A DNA stretch of 64,000 nucleotides from Antitrichia curtipendula (taxonomy: Eukaryota; Streptophyta; Bryopsida; Hypnales; Leucodontaceae), in the NCBI GenBank assembly GCA_951230915.1, contig OX579633.1:21424574-21488573 (forward strand), given 5' to 3'. Positions within the stretch are counted from its first letter, which is position 1; each line of letters opens with the position of its first letter. The notes below the pieces were generated by a model, which saw only the letters and a list, made by a program, of their open reading frames with translations, was not told the DNA's origin and made no database searches. Shown piece by piece: positions 22,471 through 33,984 of the stretch. Made by a program: the position numbers and the translations under genes.

Positions 22471-23790
22471 CAATGCTAGCGAGCAAGCTTGGAGCGGCAA
22501 GCTTGTGAGCTATGAGCCTAGAGTTTATGAGCGTAGAGCCTTAAAATGTGTTTCTTAAAAAAAAATTTATAAAAAAAATTTATTGAAAAAAATAATGTAA
22601 ATGTGAAAAACCTTACTATTTTTAGTAAATTTTTGTACCTATAATCGCTACACCTATTATCGTGGATTTTCAAAAATGTAATCTATGAATTGACAATTGT
22701 CATTTTCTGTAGGAAAAGAGCTTCAAACCTTTGTTCATAGTTAAGCGGCTTAGTTCACCTACTACAATTCTCATGTCTATCCACTTACAATTCTTTTAAT
22801 GAATATAATATAATCTATTAAACAAATATTACTCACAAAAACAAAGGTCGATATAGCCTACCCTCTACTATTGCTACTCTATATGATTGCTTAAGTATAA
22901 GCTCAGTATAAAGATTGCGCCCAACGACATAATTTGGAACCTTACAAGATTAGAACCCATGCCACTACATGTCTACATTCAAGTCTCATTGACCTCTTGC
23001 AAATATATTCTAACTTCAAGGAGTGACCATTGCTTTGGGAAAACAAATATAAATGTCTAAAACCTTTTTCCCTAAAAAAAGGGGAAAAAAATGGTTTACC
23101 AATAGAAGAAATAAAAATAACAATACTTAATGACTAAACAAAGGAAACTAAAGGAAATATAAACGGGATCCAAAAAAAAATGAAAATAAAAATAAAAAGT
23201 GATGGAAAGATATGTGAATACATTGGAAAAACAAATAAATGGAAAGAAAAAAATATAAAATGAAAAAGAAAATAGAAATTAAAATGGAAAAATAGAACAA
23301 ACAATGGGATCATAATGAAAAAAGATAAAAAAATTAAAAGGAGAGTCACTTAAATATAAAAAAATAAAAAATAAAAATATATTCATGTGTCCATTTTTGG
23401 ATTCCAGTTTAAAATTATAGGACTCAACCATTCATAACTTCATATTTCAAAACAATTCACTCCTCAAATGTACTTCCATATTTCAAAAATGCATAAGTTT
23501 TTTTCCAATCCATACGCTTGAAATCATTTCAATTGTACCAAATGTAATTTCATACAATACGAATGAAGTACATAAAACTATGTCGCCATGACTACTCTGG
23601 AACTGTAATGATCCCTACTTTGACTAGAAGAAGCTTCAACTCATTGAAGCTATAACTTGACGCATGAATGAATTTGTCCTCATGCATGTCCATCTTGCAA
23701 AAGTATTGATATAGATAGTATAAGTACTTGCAATTCACATATTATTGTTGTCCTCCAATATCAAAACTAGCATCCTAATGTTATGTTTGA
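22471..23790. other. Low-complexity AT-rich stretch
   Basis: Contains a short degenerate repeat (GAGC.AAGCTTG..GAGC) at 22478-22545 and a long purine-rich tract at 23040-23360. No gene. Confidence 0.45.
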
Positions 23791-23850
23791 TGTCCAAAAA
23801 ATTTGAGGTCCAATTTTTAGACATAAAAAAAACACGGGGTTCTTATAGTG
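23790..23850. mobile_element. Right end of a CACTA-type MITE (left end not found)
   Basis: AAAACACGGGGTTCTTATAGTG matches in pattern the inner-to-outer ends of the elements at 62750 and 38801. No partner terminus could be located upstream, so this is a remnant. Confidence 0.4.
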
Positions 23851-23854
23851 TTGA

Positions 23855-26430
23855 AAAGTCGACGAGGAGACAACATAGGGCGTTCTTGGAGTCAAAAGCC
23901 AGCATGTTGCAGCAGTAACGTCTCTTCCCGGCTTAAATCTGTCCCAATCAAAACAGGCCATAGTGCCATACCTCGGGCACCTCGGGCCAATCAATTGCCA
24001 ACTTGCACTTGGTTCCTTTCACACATTTTTCAATGTCATCTGCACAGAACCAGAAGTCCACCACTACCTCTTGCTTACTCCCGTAATCTTCCTTTCTCCC
24101 ACGATAGGTGGGAGTAGGGGTCCCCTTCCGTCCTTTCAAAATTTTGGCAGTGCACCTGATATTTGACCCTCATTGTTGACATTTTTGCATTTGACTTGTG
24201 GTTGATCCTTGCAATGTGCCACTTCAACGTATTGTAGTCACTTTCAAATGCAACCGATACTTGTGGGGAAGCGTTGACCTCAAGTTGTTTAACCTTGTCC
24301 CTAGAAGACTTGAGTGGAGCTGTTGTAGACTGCGTTTGAATACAAGATTGAGAGAAATTGACTTTATCCGGTCTATGTGAGTCTCCGGCATTGCCAATGG
24401 GTACATCCAACTTCCTCTTCGTGCTTCCAAATATTTCTTCTCCTTCTAAATGAGGTACGTGAGTTCTGACACCTTTAGATCCGGATAATGTGTTAAGCGC
24501 CTGTGTGATTTTTTTAGGATCTCAACTTTGTCTTGCAGCTCTCAACTTCAACTCTCCCTTTGATGGACCAAATCCAAATGCATGTCCCTTCAAGTAAGAA
24601 CGATAGTTTGTCATTTGCATCCATGCATGGATACTAACATTGTAAGTGGTGTCAAACAAATTGTTTTCTCGATTTCCAGACATTTGAAGCCACTTGTTAT
24701 GAACAGTTTCTGACAAGTTGCACAAAGGCATGTCCGCCATGTCCTCTAATTCAAACCCTGAAAATACACCCTCCATAGAACTTAACATCTTACTATCAAT
24801 GGCATACATTAGAGGCAATAACAATTGACATACAATAAAATAAAAAATTATGCTACTCTTCTTCAAACAACCATTACAACAAAAGACAATTTCACACTAA
24901 TGGCGTCCAACACATTTCCAAGGCCTTCTTTTAATTTAAAAAAAAAATTGTGCACTAACCAAAAATGGGGGTAGCACAAGGGAGCCCAAAAACCTTAGTC
25001 GGGTTCAACTTAGATTTTTGGCATACCTTGTGCTACTTCCATTTTTGGTTAAAGTTGTGAACAAAAAAAATCAAGTCTAAATTATTCATAACTTTTTACA
25101 CTAAATTCACACTTGTAGACAAGATATCTCAAATGAAAATAAAATTCAAACATTAAGTTTGCAATGATAAATAAAGTATAAAATCTCAAATGACAAGTGC
25201 GCTTACCATTTGCATGAAGCCTCTCCACTGCCTAAACCAAAAATGCCAAAATGCAAGCCAGTGGTCCAAATGATGAAGTGCATCTTTAGTGGTAGCACCA
25301 GATGATAACCGCCATGACTGAATTGCATGGTATTTTTTCTCTGCATCCTCCATAGTATTTGCATCTTTGTATTGTTTACATAGTAAATTGTGTTGTTGCT
25401 GGAATGCTTCTTTGATGTACTTCTATGTGTGTTTCTAAAGTGAAGTACTTTAATGCAACAAACAAGTTCTCTCCCAATTTTCCATTTTCTAATTTTTAGA
25501 ACCATTGGCGTAGATTACATGAACTGCATTCCAATTGGCCATAGCACTATCTGCCATGAATCCTTTGAATTTGGGGTGTTCAATTCCATGTCGCAACATG
25601 ACAGCATTCAAGCATCTCCAGAAAAGCTCTTGAATCTCGATATCTTCCGATTGCATATTGCATGTTGATATGATCATCACCTTCTTGTAATTGGAATCGT
25701 ACATGTGGCAAGCCATTGTCGTCCACTCCTTCACATGCTTCACGTGGTCAAACATCATCTACGCATTTTGCATATTCCCTCTAGGTTGCATGCACTTCAC
25801 CAGGTCCACTCCACTTCCAAGTCCTTCGGTGAGCATCTTGAAAATGTGCACCTTTTCCTTTACCTGGCCAGAGAAGACGCTATCATGAATGAATTCAAAC
25901 TTTGACTCCTTCATGGTCATAATATTGTCAATGACGCTCCGTGGTTGTTTGAGCAAAAGGAAGATATGACATTGCGGATAGTTGGACTGCTTAAGTACTC
26001 AAATCAATCCATGACCTCTTCTAGTTTTTGTCCCCTCAACATCTCTTTTTCTCCCTCTCCATTATGAAACAAATAGGTTGTTAGGAATTCTTTGTTTGCA
26101 GAGAAAGCAATTGCAGAGTTGGTGGCCGTTGGTGTTTTGGCCACCTGCTCTGCAATGAGACCGCAAATATTTTTTGCGGAATCTTTGTACATGTCTTTTG
26201 CTACCGGGTGAAAATGATCTCCGATATGAATAGCGGCCCTACTCATTTTGGGGTTCTCACTATAGCAATAATAAATTCTAGCATTGCATGTGCTAAGGTA
26301 CGTAGGTGTCAGTTTGCAGAGCTTACAAACTAATGTACAATCTTCAAGAAGACTATCCTCTACTGCAAAACGAAAGACTGTGTAACTACTCCGCTTTGTT
26401 TCATTGCATTTACTAGCTCTCTTCAAGTAG
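23855..26430 (-). pseudogene. Transposase-like gene with RNase H-type core, broken
   Basis: Minus-strand homology runs across consecutive open pieces: 26426-26004 (starts with a CKLC motif; then SRAAIHIGDHFHPVAKD and TPTATNSAIAFSANKEFL), 25956-25489 (VHIFKMLTEG, WTTMACHMYDSNYKKVMIIS, then GFMADSAMANWNAVHVIY), and 25420-25206 (LCKQYKDANTMEDAEKKY to FWFRQWRGFMQM). A GT donor (GTAAGC) follows that last piece. Further pieces are 24866-24522 (NLSETVHNKWLQMSGN, MTNYRSYLKG) and 24410-23880 (FWFCADDIEKCVKGTKCKLA, IDWPEVP). The blocks KVMIIS...E and MADSAMANWNAV resemble the strand-and-Asp layout of MULE-type DDE cores. The frame is broken by TGA at 26004, a frameshift near 25935, TAG at 25759 within otherwise contiguous sequence, and stops near 25480. 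Its family is not certain: a MULE relative is the best guess, a domesticated gene relic is the alternative. Confidence 0.6.
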
Positions 26431-26709
26431 GTGAATCATCATTAGGAACTCGTGGACACAGTAGTAGAGGAAAGAAAAGGCACAAAAAAAGGATCGACGA
26501 GAGGATACAAAGAAATCCTAAATGTCTGACGTAAGCCATCCAAAGATCTACCCTTAGAGTAGGATGTTCCATACAAAACGGTGAGCGATCAAGCAGAGGA
26601 GGGCAACACCATGTATCCAACATTGATGGAACCACGGATGCAATGAGGCTCACAAAATGATTGGTGCAAACTGAAGGCGTACGTGGCGTAGATATAGAAG
26701 TGCACAACT

Positions 26710-27597
26710 TTGCTCTTTGAAGAGATTTTGACAAATTTTGGTTTTGAGAGCTTCATTGACAACGTACACAAGATCGGTATTGCTTGGCAATACCATAATA
26801 ATTTAGCTACTATTCTTTACAAACCAGCATACATATTCAAGTTGATTTCATTTTTGGATCTACTTGATGTCAACAACATGTGTTCTTGTTTGCAAGTTAA
26901 GAGATTTGGTAAGTTCTTAGATCCTCTTACCGAGAATGAGATTTCCTAGTTTGGCCCTGCATCGATTTATGTCCGGACGATGAATATCAACATTATTCAA
27001 AATAGCCAGTTAAGAAATGTGGTAAAGCAAGGTCTTAACCACATCCCGTTAAAATCCACAAAGTTGAATATTTGCATTAACACCATATTAGATGTATTTG
27101 ATAAGCTTGTAGGAATCCTAGCTCTTGACAATCTAAAGTTTCCAATTCAAGAAGCTCAATAGTGGCTATAAGATACAACTTTTGGTCACTTAAAAGAGGC
27201 ACAACGACCAAACAGATATAGATTTTGGTTCTTTGGTGAGGATCTGTATTCCATCAAAACTATGAAGAATGAAATTGCTTGGCTTACCAAGAATTTATTC
27301 TATTCGGGTTTGGATAAAGATGCTAATAATTGTTGCTTTTTGTGCATCTGTCATATCAAACTCATGGCAGCAAAAAGGTTGGATGGGCTAGATTTTCAGC
27401 CCTAAATGGATCATGGGACTTGGCTATTATGGTCACATTTATTTCTTAAAATTGTTGGTGATTTACAAGATTTGTTACTTGAGATCATAGTGCAATTTAA
27501 GACACTATCCTATTTTATGGCTACATTTAAGCAATATAAGGGTTCATATAGATGACTCACCAATGCGGCTCATACAACTTATATTGGGATTGCTCAC
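26710..27597 (+). pseudogene. Reverse-transcriptase gene, 5' part (split by the LTR insertion)
   Basis: Nearly continuous coding-like sequence with a few stops. It includes FGKFLDPLTENEIS, FGPASIYVRTMNINIIQN, LNHIPLKSTKLN, LFYSGLDKDANNCCFLCICH, MDHGTWLLWSHL and TFKQYKGSYR. The Cys/His pattern CCFLCICH and the tail GSYR*LTNAAHTTYIGIAH lead directly into the segment at 40586. The latter carries reverse-transcriptase motifs. TAG at 26947 and other single stops show decay. The N-terminal start is not defined: the first ATG at 26710 is only the first open codon. Confidence 0.6.
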
Positions 27598-27999
27598 TAT
27601 GAACTCCCAATTTGTCACTTGGAACTCACAGTTTTTTTTCTTTGTTAGTTACAAATTAAATAGGTAAAAATATGCAAAAAGCCCCCAAAAGAGTATAGAA
27701 TCAAAATAGGTATGTCATGTACCAATATAATATTTGGTCTAAAATAGAATTTTATATCTAAAATACCCTAGAATTTCACTTGTAAATAGGTTAGAACCAG
27801 GAGAATAGCAGGAATTGGAAGGTTTGAGAGTCATTATTCAGAAATAACCTAAACGTATTGTGCAGGCATCTCACGTTGGCTAAATTGGTCCAAAAGAGGT
27901 CCACTGAAGTCCTTAGGTACATTCCCAGAAATAGGTTTCAGTATTCCCGTCTTTGCGACAAAATAGTGGAAACCCCAATTGTTAGCTTGTAGAAGTCAC

Positions 28000-30160
28000 T
28001 ACTTCAAGATGGGCCAGCAGAGGAATCTATGGCCAGCGGATTGTGATCTAGGGTTGGAAGCATGCTAAGAAGTCAAAAGCGAAATCCATTTGCCAAGATT
28101 CCCTTGTATGCAAAAGATTCTTTGATTGTCGGTAATTCAAGGAGGGCGGGATTTACCCTCCTTTTTGATAGGTGCAAAGTAAGAATATAAGCTTGCACAC
28201 CTTTTTGAGGGATTCCATGAGAGGTTCTTCTAAAATTTCGGAATTTTTTGACTTGTAGAAATACACTTTCCAAACAGTCAACCACCCAAATCTATAATGG
28301 AAATTTTTTAGAAATTATTCAAGTGGCGGTAAAATCTCACTAAAAATTAATGTAGCTCCTTTTATGTTAATAACGCACCCCAACAAATTTCAAGTCATTC
28401 CAATAGCGGGAGGTACCCAAACCGGCAAGATTCGTCTAAAATTGCAACATGGAGGAATTTATGTGGAGTTGACCGGCATCTTGGAAGCACACGAGATCGG
28501 AACAAAGTCAACAAGGGATCTTTTCTCACTCCCTCAAACCTTTCGAACAACCTTGTTTAGTTACTTTTGTCAGAAAAGTCAACTGCCAGAAGTTAGATTT
28601 TTACTATTTAATTGATAGAAGTTGGGGCTAGGTTGCAATGAGTTTTTTGTGCCGGAATAGGGGGTATGTGGACTTCTAGACTAAAAATGGCCTTTTGGAG
28701 CCATTGGCATTGTCCAATTGTGATTTCGAGTTAATCTCCAAAAATTAGAATTTAGGTCCAGCCTAGGAAGGCTAAAAAATCAAAATTTACTAGAGTAAAC
28801 ATCCTTAGGAGTTAGGATGACGCGTAGGAAAATGAGAGGAGTGTGAGCCCTCAAGTTAGCACTTGAAGCTCTGGATTTATTTTTCGCAATTTACTGTTAG
28901 TTTTTGGTGTTAATTCATGCAAAATAGCATGAATTAGTAGTTGAGAGGAGTTTGGTAGAAGTCCCTACCAGATTAGTGAGGAACCTTCCTAAATTCATGG
29001 AAAGCACAAAATACTCTGCTTTTCTATGTTTATGTCTTAAGTTCAGTGTCTTAGAGTCCATATTAACGTATTAAAGAGATGTGAGGAAGTGAGAGTTAGC
29101 CAGTTCTAGTGTATTGTCCATGTAACACTTGACATGTGAATACATGTGACATCCTAGCTAAAGTGCAAGAGTCTATATCAAGGTTTAGAAGTATCTCGAT
29201 CCAATTCATGTAGAATATGAACTAGTTACATGAAGACCTATTAATGTTGAAGAATATGAATCAGAATGCAAAATAGAAGAAGGGCGAGGTGATTGGAGCT
29301 TACAGAAAGATGCTTTTAGGGTAAAAGCATGCTAAGAGATCAACAGCGGAGCTAATCATCCACAACAACCCCAGTACTAGAATAATTTCCCCCCCGGGCG
29401 GAAATTATTAAGGAATTGCTAAAATTAGCATCCTTATTGGAGGTTTGGTTTTGCCCTTGGCCTTTGGACATTTCCCAAAAGATTGCCCAAAAGTTTCGGG
29501 ATTTTACAAAACTCCACGATGACTCCATGGGAAGTCAACCGCCTTTTAAACTAATGGTAATTTCTTAGAAATTACCCAGAGTGCGGCAAAATCTCACTAA
29601 AAATTAGATTAGAGTTTTATGTATTAGATAAGCAACCTGTCAAGTTTGAAGACTTTCTGATAGTCAGAAGTACCTGAATCGGCAACGACATCAAATTTAA
29701 CAAGAATTTACAACATGACAACGGGTTGACCGGCAAGCCAGGAGCTAGCGGTGTCCGAATGTCGCAAACAAGGAATGTTTTCCTACTCTCACAAACCTTC
29801 CAGGCAACCCTAGCCAGTTAGTTTCCTCGGGAAACTCAAATTCCATTAGTTGGGATTTTGACTTTTCTCTAGAATTATCGTTAGTGGTTTTTACAAATAT
29901 TTACAGCCTGGAAGAAGGGGGTAGGGGTCCCTTCGACTAATTGGGGTCTTCTGAACGCGATGGCGCAATTGGTTTTCAATTTGGAGCTTTTTCCTAAAAG
30001 ATAGAAAGGGCCAGCTCTTAGTTTGACTTTTTATGAGTAATTAGCAGTAATTCAAGGTTAATTAACAAAATATCTTGGTGAAAATTGAAGATTGGATTTA
30101 GTTAAGATGTCAAATCTTTCCTTTAAAAGCCAATCTAGATTAAACTAAGAATATTGGGAA
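28000..30160 (+). repeat. Two diverged tandem copies of the LTR U3-like block
   Basis: 28000-28930 and 29300-30160 share, in order, AGCATGCTAAGA, GTCAACC.CC, a GCGG(T/C)AAAATCTCACTAAAAATTA block, GTTGACCGGCA and a ...CACTCCCTCAAACCTT-like stretch. A third relative lies at 34440-35100 after the LTR start at 33985. Confidence 0.6.
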
Positions 30161-30412
30161 TTGACCTAGGATTAAATTGCAAAATATCTAGGTTAATTAG
30201 GGTTATTTTCATAAAATCTTTGGGGAAAATCAAGGATTTGATTTAGGCGAGATTCCAAGGCTAATTAGAGCCTCCAAGGAACTTGCTTGAGAACCTTCCT
30301 TCACATTAAACAAAGATTAAATGCGAAATATCTCGTAGTAGTTTAGAATTTAATTAGGTAGTTAGTTAAATGTTTTTTAACTGACAACTTACCAGGGAGG
30401 GCTTGGCTCGAG

Positions 30413-30420
30413 TATAAAAG
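30413..30420 (+). promoter_or_regulatory. LTR TATA box 1
   Basis: TATAAAAG in the context GGCTCGAGTATAAAAGGCC, followed about 200 bases later by the CGGCGAAGCTT-type motif found downstream of each LTR promoter here. Confidence 0.55.
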
Positions 30421-30751
30421 GCCTCCCCTCGAGGTTGTCGGTACCCTCATTTTTTTTTGGTACTGACACGTTGTCAGACCAACCTTCATTTTCTTTTCTT
30501 TGTTGTTACTCTGTTGTGCTACCAACACGTTGTTGGAGCACTTTTAAGCCAAAAATTGGCTATTTCCTTCTATTTCTTTGCACTTTTCGCTATTTCCCTT
30601 GTGTTTTGAAGGACTAGAGGGTCCCTTCAAAACCTATTGCTTTCTTGTTTGAATTTGGAGGTCGAAAACCCCAAAACTTGATTCTTTGCTTAAAATTACT
30701 TGAATACTAATCCATTGTAGTACGTGAACTGTATTTGGTACTAAAATGCTT

Positions 30752-31120
30752 AAAGCGGCGAAGCTTGACTTTGCCAAAAGTGTTTTAGACTGATTTCCCA
30801 CTCAAAGTTTGTTGTATAATAAAATTTGAGAATTTAGTTGCTAATGTTCGGTTAAACACTTTCATGTGTACCTCCTTTAGCGATTAAAAGCTGACTTTGA
30901 TTTGAAATTTTGGAAGATTCGTTTCTAATGTTTGGTTAAACACTGTCATGTGTACCTCCTTTAGAATCTAACTATCGAAATACTTAAATTGGCTTGAGAT
31001 GCTTTGTTTGTCCTAGGGCTGCCCCGCACGGCGGAGCTTTGACTTTTGAAACCTGGAAACGGGTACTTGAAACTTTAAATTGTCCGTTATTACCTGGGGT
31101 TGCTCCCACACGGTGGAGCT
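30752..31120 (+). repeat. Repeated GGCGAAGCTTTG motif downstream of the LTR promoter
   Basis: AGCGGCGAAGCTTGACTTTG (30754), CACGGCGGAGCTTTGACTTT (31027) and CACGGTGGAGCTTTGACTTT (31108). The same motif recurs after the other promoters at 33418, 33484, 35796 and 35864. Its core, CAAAGCTTTG in the best copy (GGCAAAGCTTTGGCC near 33422), is palindromic. Confidence 0.6.
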
Positions 31121-31814
31121 TTGACTTTAGAAACTTAACACTTCTTAGGAAAAGTTAAGAATTTAAGTGTTGGAACCCTTTTTAGAGACCATTTGGAAAT
31201 TGTTAGTTGTCATAGTTCATCAAAATTATTAAAAATTGGAAGGTTCTTTTTAATTTAGAAGAATTCACTCCAAAAAAATATTAGAATCAAATTAACCTTT
31301 TGCTTAAAGGAGGAATTCTCGTCCTCTTTGATTAATCAAAAGTTAGTTGTTTTTTTAGTTTGGGAAACCAATCAAAAGATCAGTTATCCCTTAATCTTTG
31401 TCAATTTCAGAATTGAGGGTTTAAAAACCCCAAATTGCAAGGCTGCAGTCGGGCATCGAAAGCAAGGTCATAGGCAGTCGCAGGTAGGTCGCAATGAGTT
31501 GCAAGCAGGTCGCAGCGAGTCACAGGCAGGTCGCAGCAAGGTCTCAGGCAGTTGGGGATTCTCTCTGGGTGCAGTCGGGGTCTTGTTGGGGTCTCTGTTG
31601 GTCTTTGAATCTGGGAGTCCAGGAGGTTTCGGAAGAAAAAGGGGCTCAAAGAAACCAACCACTCACATAACCAAAATCAAAGCATAGGCGGTTGTTGCCA
31701 CACACAAAAAACTTTTAATTTTTGGGAGAAAAATTGAACAACAAAGGTCCTATCCAAACTCACAAATCTCTCCGACACCATAGCCAAGAATTCAACAACA
31801 ACAAAACAACAATT

Positions 31815-31949
31815 GGAAGAAGAAGAAGAAGAAGAAGAAGAAGAAGAAGAAGAAGAAGAAGAAGAAGAAGAAGAAGAAGAAGAAGAAGAAGAAGAAGAAG
31901 AAGAAGAAGAAGAAGAAGAAGAAGAAGAAGAAGAAGAAGAAGAAGAAGG
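31815..31949 (+). repeat. (GAA)n microsatellite, about 45 units
   Basis: About 135 bp of uninterrupted GAA/AAG. All frames through it read as homopolymers (Glu, Arg, Lys, or Ser/Leu/Phe on the other strand), so the open frames spanning it are not genes. Such purine tracts can form triplexes. Confidence 0.95.
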
Positions 31950-32168
31950 AAGGATTTCGACACGTGAAGGAATTGACGAATTAAAATACAATTAAGGTGA
32001 GAATCTAACTATTCATCAATTAATTGTTTTGGTATTGTTTATTCGGTTTATTCTTTCTACTATTCATTGATAGATTTGGTTTTGATTGTTTTTGATTATT
32101 TTAGCTTATTCTATTAGATTACTATTCATACGGTTGGTTTTAATTATTAATTAGGATTCCAAAGACAA

Positions 32169-32247
32169 ATTAGTTGTTTGTTTGTTGTTTGGGTTTTGTC
32201 TTATTAGGCCTAATAAGCCAAATAGATACAAACAAACAACAACTAAT
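32169..32247. repeat. 79-bp inverted repeat
   Basis: ATTAGTTGTTTGTTTGTTG at the left pairs with CAAACAAACAACAACTAAT at the right, with the palindrome TTATTAGGCCTAATAA at the centre. It could be a very small MITE or an RNA hairpin within the LTR element. Confidence 0.65.
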
Positions 32248-32483
32248 ATCTTGAAATATTTAACAAAATAACTATTAAACAATTGGCAATCAAATAAAAC
32301 TACTATTCATTGAAAACTTGGAAAAATTGAATTAAATTTATCATTTAATTTAAATCCCTAAAACCAAAGGATTATTTTCAATTGCCAAAACTAACAAAAC
32401 TTGACTTTTAGATAGGATTTAGAACTACAACTCAACAACAATTGACTCAAATTTAACTAAAATGGCGTGACTCATGAAAGGCA

Positions 32484-32555
32484 ATGGAGAACCACGAGAA
32501 GACGATCATGTTTGTGTATTGCGACGACGGAACTGTTGATGTTTTCGATACCGAG
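32484..32555 (+). other. Exon-like 24-codon open segment with splice donor
   Basis: ATG at 32484 opens a frame reading MENHEKTIMFVYCDDGTVDV then FDTE, ending at GAG|GTATGA. Codon use looks gene-like in an AT-rich setting. A comparable segment occurs at 37237-37299 at the matching place of the second unit. It may be the first exon of an element-encoded protein. No continuation was found. Confidence 0.3.
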
Positions 32556-32950
32556 GTATGATTTTCAAAATTCATTTGACTTTTCTTTTCATTCTTTAGA
32601 TTAGACTTTAAAAATCAAAATTAACGATTAGAACCCCAAATAGCTAGTTAGAATTCAGAAATCCCTTAAATTAGATTAGTAATTTAGAATAGATTCTGGT
32701 TTAAATAGAAATTTAATTGCATTCAACTAATCATAGAAGTTTTAATTCTTTAACCATTAGCATGTTTTGAATTACTTAGACTATATCAAAATCAACATAA
32801 AAAGTGTCCATTGCTTGGAAAGCCAAAGAACACTACGTTTGATTTCATCCCCTAAAAATTACTTTTCATGCCACTAGAATCCATGTGCACGTTTTACCTC
32901 TGAAGGGGGGAGATTAAAACACTCACAAGGAGGTAGGGCCCTTGGAAAAG

Positions 32951-32958
32951 TATAAAAC
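32951..32958 (+). promoter_or_regulatory. LTR TATA box 2
   Basis: TATAAAAC in GGGCCCTTGGAAAAGTATAAAACGGCACTC; the context GGCACTC-TTTTCCTC-TT is shared with the unit at 35247 (AAGGGCACTCATTTTCTTCTC) and its inverted copy near 51120. Confidence 0.55.
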
Positions 32959-33849
32959 GGCACTCTTTTTCCTCTTACTTCACCCCCATTGTTGTAATGG
33001 ATCTATTAGGTCCAATTCATGTTGGATTTTTGGTATTTTAGCCAAAACCTTGAATAGTGTTGTTTTGGGGGGGCTTTCTTGAACTATTGTTGTTCTTTTT
33101 TCAAGCTTTGTGAAGGTCCTTGGAGGTCCTTCCAAGTTGGTTGTATGACTTGTATCTTCTTGTGTTCTTTTTGGATTTTTTGTATCCACATGTAAATTTA
33201 GTAAGGGTCGATTGTTCTTGTATTAATCCTATGGCAACCACCCTCCGTACCTTGGTGATGCTGCTTTGGAAGGCCTTTAGTGTAAAACATTGAGTGCACT
33301 AACATGTTTGATACTAACTTGCTATACTAAGATAATATTAACGCATGCTAGTCCCTAAAAGTCTCTTGTGAACTAATATTGGTTTAAGGTTGCACATCAT
33401 GGTTGTGGGTCCTGGCTAGACGGCAAAGCTTTGGCCAAAGGGATCCTAAAAGTAACTGGTATCTTTTATAAACCTTCGAGATGGTGGAACTTTGGCTTAA
33501 GTAGTCTTAGAAGTAATTGATATTTTTTATAAGAACTTTAAGTAGTTTTTCCTTAGTAGGTCCCACATCCTAACCTTAGTTTTCAAATATCCGCGTAAGG
33601 ATATTACTGTTAGTTTTCAACTATCCAAGTTTAGAGTGGTAGCTTGCCCCCCAAAGTACACCAATAATAAATGCAGCTTGTCTTCCATAATACCCGAGCT
33701 TAGAGCTCTAGCTTGTCCAATCACCTAGCAGCCACAACCTAGCCTTAGTTGTATTTAGCCAATATCTGCCCTTAGCCAACAACCAACCGATACCCCTTTT
33801 TAGCCGCAGCTAGCCAATACCCCCTTCAGCCCATAGCCAACTAATACCG

Positions 33850-33984
33850 ATGCTAGATAGGGGGTCGAAGGGTTCAGTCCAAGTCGAGAGAGTCAAGGTC
33901 CAGTCACCGAGGGAGCCTAGGGAGTCGAGAGGTTCAGTCTGGGCTGGGGCGTCGGGGTCCAGTCACCGAGGATGTCCAAAGGAG
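33850..33984 (+). repeat. GAGTC-rich degenerate tandem repeat, copy 1
   Basis: Imperfect ~50-bp units containing GGGAGTC, GTTCAGTC, GGGCTGG and GGGGTCCAGTCACCGAGG. A related block is at 38486-38660. It ends exactly at an LTR start. Confidence 0.6.

Noticed and set aside
26423..26734. 103-codon minus-strand frame upstream of the transposase-like gene
   Set aside because: Cys/Pro/Leu-rich with no family resemblance; it overlaps the start of the plus-strand RT gene. Could be a 5' exon but nothing supports it.
31677..31991. Open frames encoding poly-Ser, poly-Leu, poly-Arg or poly-Glu
   Set aside because: They exist only because the GAA microsatellite has no stop codon in these frames; no flanking coding sequence.
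32900..33000. C-rich or G-rich runs near LTR promoters as tRNA primer-binding sites
   Set aside because: No 18-base match to a tRNA 3' end that I could defend next to any LTR end.
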